From Phycisphaerae bacterium (GTDB taxonomy: Bacteria; Planctomycetota; Phycisphaerae; UBA1845; Fen-1342): 7,145 nucleotides of DNA. The notes beneath the pieces were generated by a model, which was not told the DNA's origin, ran no database searches, and saw nothing but the letters and a program-made list of their open reading frames with translations. The stretch is from positions 8,474-15,618 of the forward strand of contig JALHOX010000046.1 in assembly GCA_022842805.1 (NCBI GenBank), in the 5' to 3' direction. The position numbers and the translations under genes were made by a program. Positions 5,189-7,145 of this stretch are shown here, piece by piece. Position 1 is the stretch's first letter; each line of letters opens with the position of its first letter.

Positions 5189-5739
5189 GCCACCTCTTCC
5201 CGACGATTGCCCGCGAGCAACGCTCGCAATTCCTGCATCCCGCGCCGAATGTGGGTCTTTACCGTGCCGAGCGGCAGCTTGCGGCGCTCGGCGATCTGCT
5301 CGTGCGTCCAGCCGTCCAGAAACGCCAGCCGAATCAACTCTTCCTGAATGCCGCCGATGCGGGCGAGGGCGCCGAACGCCTGAGACGCCAAGTCTGTCTG
5401 CTCGACGTTTTCATCGACGCCGACGCCTTTGGCGGGCTGGTCGATGATGGCGGATTCGGACGCGGCCTTCGAACGCCGCCGCACCTGATCGACGGAGCGC
5501 GACGAGGCGATTCGGAAAAGCCAGGCGATTGCGCTGCCGCGTTGCGCGTCGAACTGATTGGCCCGCGCCCACACCACCGAAAAGGTCTCCTGCAATGCGT
5601 CCTCGGCCTCGGCCCGGTCGCGACAGCGGCGCAGCAAGAGCGCCAGCACGCGCGACGCGTGCAAATCATAGAACGCGGCAAACGCGTCGCGGTCGCCGCG
5701 GGCGACTCGCGCCAGCAACGCCTCATCGCTCGCTCGCAA
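5185..5739 (-). CDS. ECF-family RNA polymerase sigma factor
   Basis: A sigma70-family ECF factor that would direct RNA polymerase to a stress regulon. Region 2 covers about residues 18-88 (with 'AEDALQETFSVVWARANQFD' and the '-10'-contacting 'AWLFRIASSRSVDQVRRR'). Region 4 covers about 129-176 and ends in the helix-turn-helix 'LPLGTVKTHIRRGMQELR'. I place the start at the TTG of 5737-5739 (184 residues) because AGGAG sits 8 nt upstream and the protein then begins just before the usual 'DEALLARVARGD'. The frame also extends to an ATG at 5790 (201 residues, adding MPNSRTLPTEIGLGVRF), but that ATG has no visible ribosome site. The gene overlaps the ChrR-type anti-sigma gene by 4 nt, indicating translational coupling. 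Genes with this partner belong to the RpoE/ChrR-like or related ECF groups, often autoregulated. Confidence 0.92.
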   Translation of the reverse strand: MRASDEALLARVARGDRDAFAAFYDLHASRVLALLLRRCRDRAEAEDALQETFSVVWARANQFDAQRGSAIAWLFRIASSRSVDQVRRRSKAASESAIIDQPAKGVGVDENVEQTDLASQAFGALARIGGIQEELIRLAFLDGWTHEQIAERRKLPLGTVKTHIRRGMQELRALLAGNRREEVA

Positions 5740-5747
5740 GAAGCGGA

Positions 5748-5752
5748 CTCCT
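5748..5752 (-). promoter_or_regulatory. Ribosome binding site AGGAG supporting a TTG start for the sigma gene
   Basis: AGGAG on the minus strand lies 8 nt before TTG at 5739. It lies inside the longer reading frame that starts with ATG at 5790, so it only makes sense if the shorter product is made. Confidence 0.55.
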
Positions 5753-5790
5753 AAACCGATTTCGGTCGGCAGCGTCCGGGAGTTCGGCAT

Positions 5791-6132
5791 GTAGAGGATA
5801 CGGGAGCGGGAGGGCTGCGGATTCGAAAAAATTTTCGGGCAGCGCTGAAAAACTTTCCGGACCTTGGAGTCGCGCGCCCCTGCGGCGACCGCGGTTCAAA
5901 GTTTGCCCCGGCACGTTTCGAGGCACCCCGCGCCGGCCGCGCGAATCGAAGCGCCCTATCACGCGCTGGGCGCACGGGTCTACTTCTTCACCGACTCGCC
6001 GCCGCGCGCCGGCCTTCGACCCGCGAGGTAGCCCCCGACCGCCCGTCGCATTAGTCTGCGCAACGGAGAGTCGCCGCATATCCCGCAAGGCGACGCGGAT
6101 GGTTCGGCGGAGAGCGAGCGAAATCAACCTTG
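5791..6132. other. Divergent intergenic region between the sigma gene and the hydrolase gene
   Basis: About 340 bases without a supported gene on either strand; the open frames are Arg/Pro-rich and look non-coding. It must hold the promoters of the minus-strand sigma gene and the plus-strand hydrolase gene. The only conspicuous structure is the pair of A/T-tract repeats at 5825-5860. The rest is GC-rich with no clear -35/-10 pair that I could defend. Confidence 0.6.
5825..5860. repeat. Pair of A/T-tract direct repeats upstream of the sigma gene
   Basis: Two imperfect copies of a 14-base word, GAAAAAATTTTCGG (5825-5838) and GAAAAACTTTCCGG (5847-5860), start 22 nt apart, or two turns of the helix. 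On the minus strand they read CCGGAAAGTTTTTC then CCGAAAATTTTTTC, about 35-70 nt before the ATG at 5790. They stand out strongly from the GC-rich background. They could be binding sites for a regulator, or the upstream copy (with GGAAA) could be part of the ECF-type promoter recognised by the sigma factor itself. Confidence 0.45.
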
Positions 6133-7145
6133 ATGATCGCGGCACTACTGGTGGACTTGCTGACGCGTAATTGGGCGCTCGTCGCAATGGTGACGACGAT
6201 CGCCTTTCTGATGCTGTTTCCCTACCTCATCATCATGAAATACGTCCGCATTTCGCTCAACATTATGCGCGACACGAAGCCGCCGCTCTCTCGCGCGCCA
6301 TTGGATTTCGAGCCGCTGGAAGGGACGACGGTTGAGTTCACGGCGCGTGATGGCGTGCCGCTGCAGGGACTGATCGTCCGCGGAGCGCGGCCCCCCGCGC
6401 CCGCCGGCGCGGCCGCTGGCAGCGCTCGCGGAATGGTGGTCTTCTGCCATGAGTTTTGCGCCGATCTCTCCACCGCCGCCCGCTATTGCCGTCCGCTGCT
6501 CGACGCCGGCTACGACATCTTCGCTTTCGATTTTCGCGGTCACGGCGGATCCGAATCGGTGCCCGGCTATTCGCCGCGCCAGTGGGTTTCCGATGGCGAA
6601 GTGAACGACATGCTCGGCGCGATCGACTTCGTGGACGACCTGCTGCGCAGCGAGAATCGCCCGCGCACGCTCGGTCTCTTCGGGGTTTCGCGCGGTGCGT
6701 GCGCCGCGATTTTGGCGGCGGAGCAATCGCCGATGGTCACCGCGATCGTCGCCGACGGCGCTTTCAGCACCGACACGACGATCGAGTTCTTCATGAAGCG
6801 CTGGGCCTACATCTTCGCCAAGGTGCGGGTCGTCTACGAGAATCATCATCCGGCGTTCTGGCGCTTTCTGCGCTGGAGCATGATGCACTTCGCACGGCGC
6901 GAATTTCGCTGCGATTTTCCTTCGGTGCGAAAGTCGATCATGCGCAGCGCGCCCCGGGCGATGCTCTTCATCCACGGCGAAAAGGACTCCTACCTGCCGC
7001 TGGAGCAATGTCGCAAGCTCTACGCCCTCGCCGGCCAGCCCAAGCACATCTGGGTCGTTCCCGGCGCCCGACACAACCAGGCCGTCACCACCGCAGCGCA
7101 GGAATACGCCGAGCGCACCACGCTGTTTTTCGATGCATACCTGGC
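6133..7145 (+). CDS. Membrane-anchored alpha/beta hydrolase (partial, runs off right edge)
   Basis: An open frame from ATG at 6133 continues past the right edge for 337 codons. Residues 14-36 form one hydrophobic transmembrane segment (ALVAMVTTIAFLMLFPYLII) followed by Lys and Arg, an N-terminal anchor. The serine-hydrolase fold follows: an oxyanion-type 'VVFCHEF' (102-108), 'DIFAFDFRGHGGSE' (128-141), and the nucleophile elbow GVSRG with Ser186. Asp285 in 'HGEKDSYLP' and His314 in 'PGARHNQA' complete the triad. Spacing fits peptidase/esterase-like members resembling the S9/BAAT-type or 'alpha/beta hydrolase' COG1073 style. The catalytic core looks complete, so only the extreme C-terminus is missing. 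The start is uncertain: the ribosome site is weak (GGAGAG about 18 nt upstream), and an in-frame TTG immediately precedes the ATG. Substrate unknown. It is divergent from the sigma gene, so it may or may not belong to that regulon. Confidence 0.85.
   Translation, partial: MIAALLVDLLTRNWALVAMVTTIAFLMLFPYLIIMKYVRISLNIMRDTKPPLSRAPLDFEPLEGTTVEFTARDGVPLQGLIVRGARPPAPAGAAAGSARGMVVFCHEFCADLSTAARYCRPLLDAGYDIFAFDFRGHGGSESVPGYSPRQWVSDGEVNDMLGAIDFVDDLLRSENRPRTLGLFGVSRGACAAILAAEQSPMVTAIVADGAFSTDTTIEFFMKRWAYIFAKVRVVYENHHPAFWRFLRWSMMHFARREFRCDFPSVRKSIMRSAPRAMLFIHGEKDSYLPLEQCRKLYALAGQPKHIWVVPGARHNQAVTTAAQEYAERTTLFFDAYL

Noticed and set aside
5723..6187. Minus-strand 154-codon frame between the sigma gene and the hydrolase
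   Set aside because: Arg/Pro/Ala-rich with no domain, it overlaps the starts of both flanking genes; best read as non-coding regulatory DNA.
6145..7074. Minus-strand 309-codon frame under the hydrolase
   Set aside because: Its product is rich in Arg, His, Glu and Ala with no hydrophobic core; the plus strand encodes a complete hydrolase catalytic core.

Overview
The window is a GC-rich stretch of bacterial chromosome. I infer a member of the Planctomycetota, possibly Phycisphaerae-like. The leftmost gene encodes the type of secreted protein whose helical N-terminus usually precedes a PQQ-like beta-propeller in that phylum. The sigma/anti-sigma pair and the family of tiny secreted Cys-containing proteins also fit. 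The placement rests on protein style, not on a marker gene.

Layout on the minus strand, read in the direction of transcription from right to left: an ECF sigma factor (5739-5185) overlaps by 4 nt a ChrR-type zinc-finger/cupin anti-sigma factor (5188-4538), followed by a GC-rich hairpin. Next is mtnA (4452-3319), methylthioribose-1-phosphate isomerase of methionine salvage, followed by a hairpin with a T run. Then comes the most unusual part: six tiny genes of 39-88 codons, all on the minus strand and nearly all preceded by a clear Shine-Dalgarno sequence. They lie at 3086-2955, 2905-2747, 2648-2484, 2351-2232, 1647-1417 and 1349-1083. Finally an exported protein gene, related to planctomycete PQQ-like repeat proteins, begins at 800 and runs off the left edge. 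On the plus strand, diverging from the sigma gene, a membrane-anchored alpha/beta hydrolase begins at 6133 and runs off the right edge.

The tiny genes encode proteins built on one plan: a short basic start, about 12-15 hydrophobic residues, a Thr-(Phe/Met)-Gln-like signature, and a Gly-Cys or Asn-Cys a few residues later. The tails that follow differ completely. They fall into two apparent transcription units. Four genes (3086 to 2232) end at a strong intrinsic terminator (2187-2143). Two genes (1647 to 1083) have their own promoter-like element (1732-1704) and a long perfect hairpin downstream (1052-1008). I do not know a named family for them. They are the candidate undescribed system here: a tandem, diversified set of small exported or lipid-anchored peptides.

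The sigma/anti-sigma pair looks like a self-contained stress-response switch. All four ChrR N-terminal zinc-ligand positions and all four cupin metal-ligand positions have counterparts. Its upstream region holds a pair of A/T-tract direct repeats 22 nt apart that may be an operator or promoter element. No tRNA, rRNA, CRISPR array or insertion sequence was seen.
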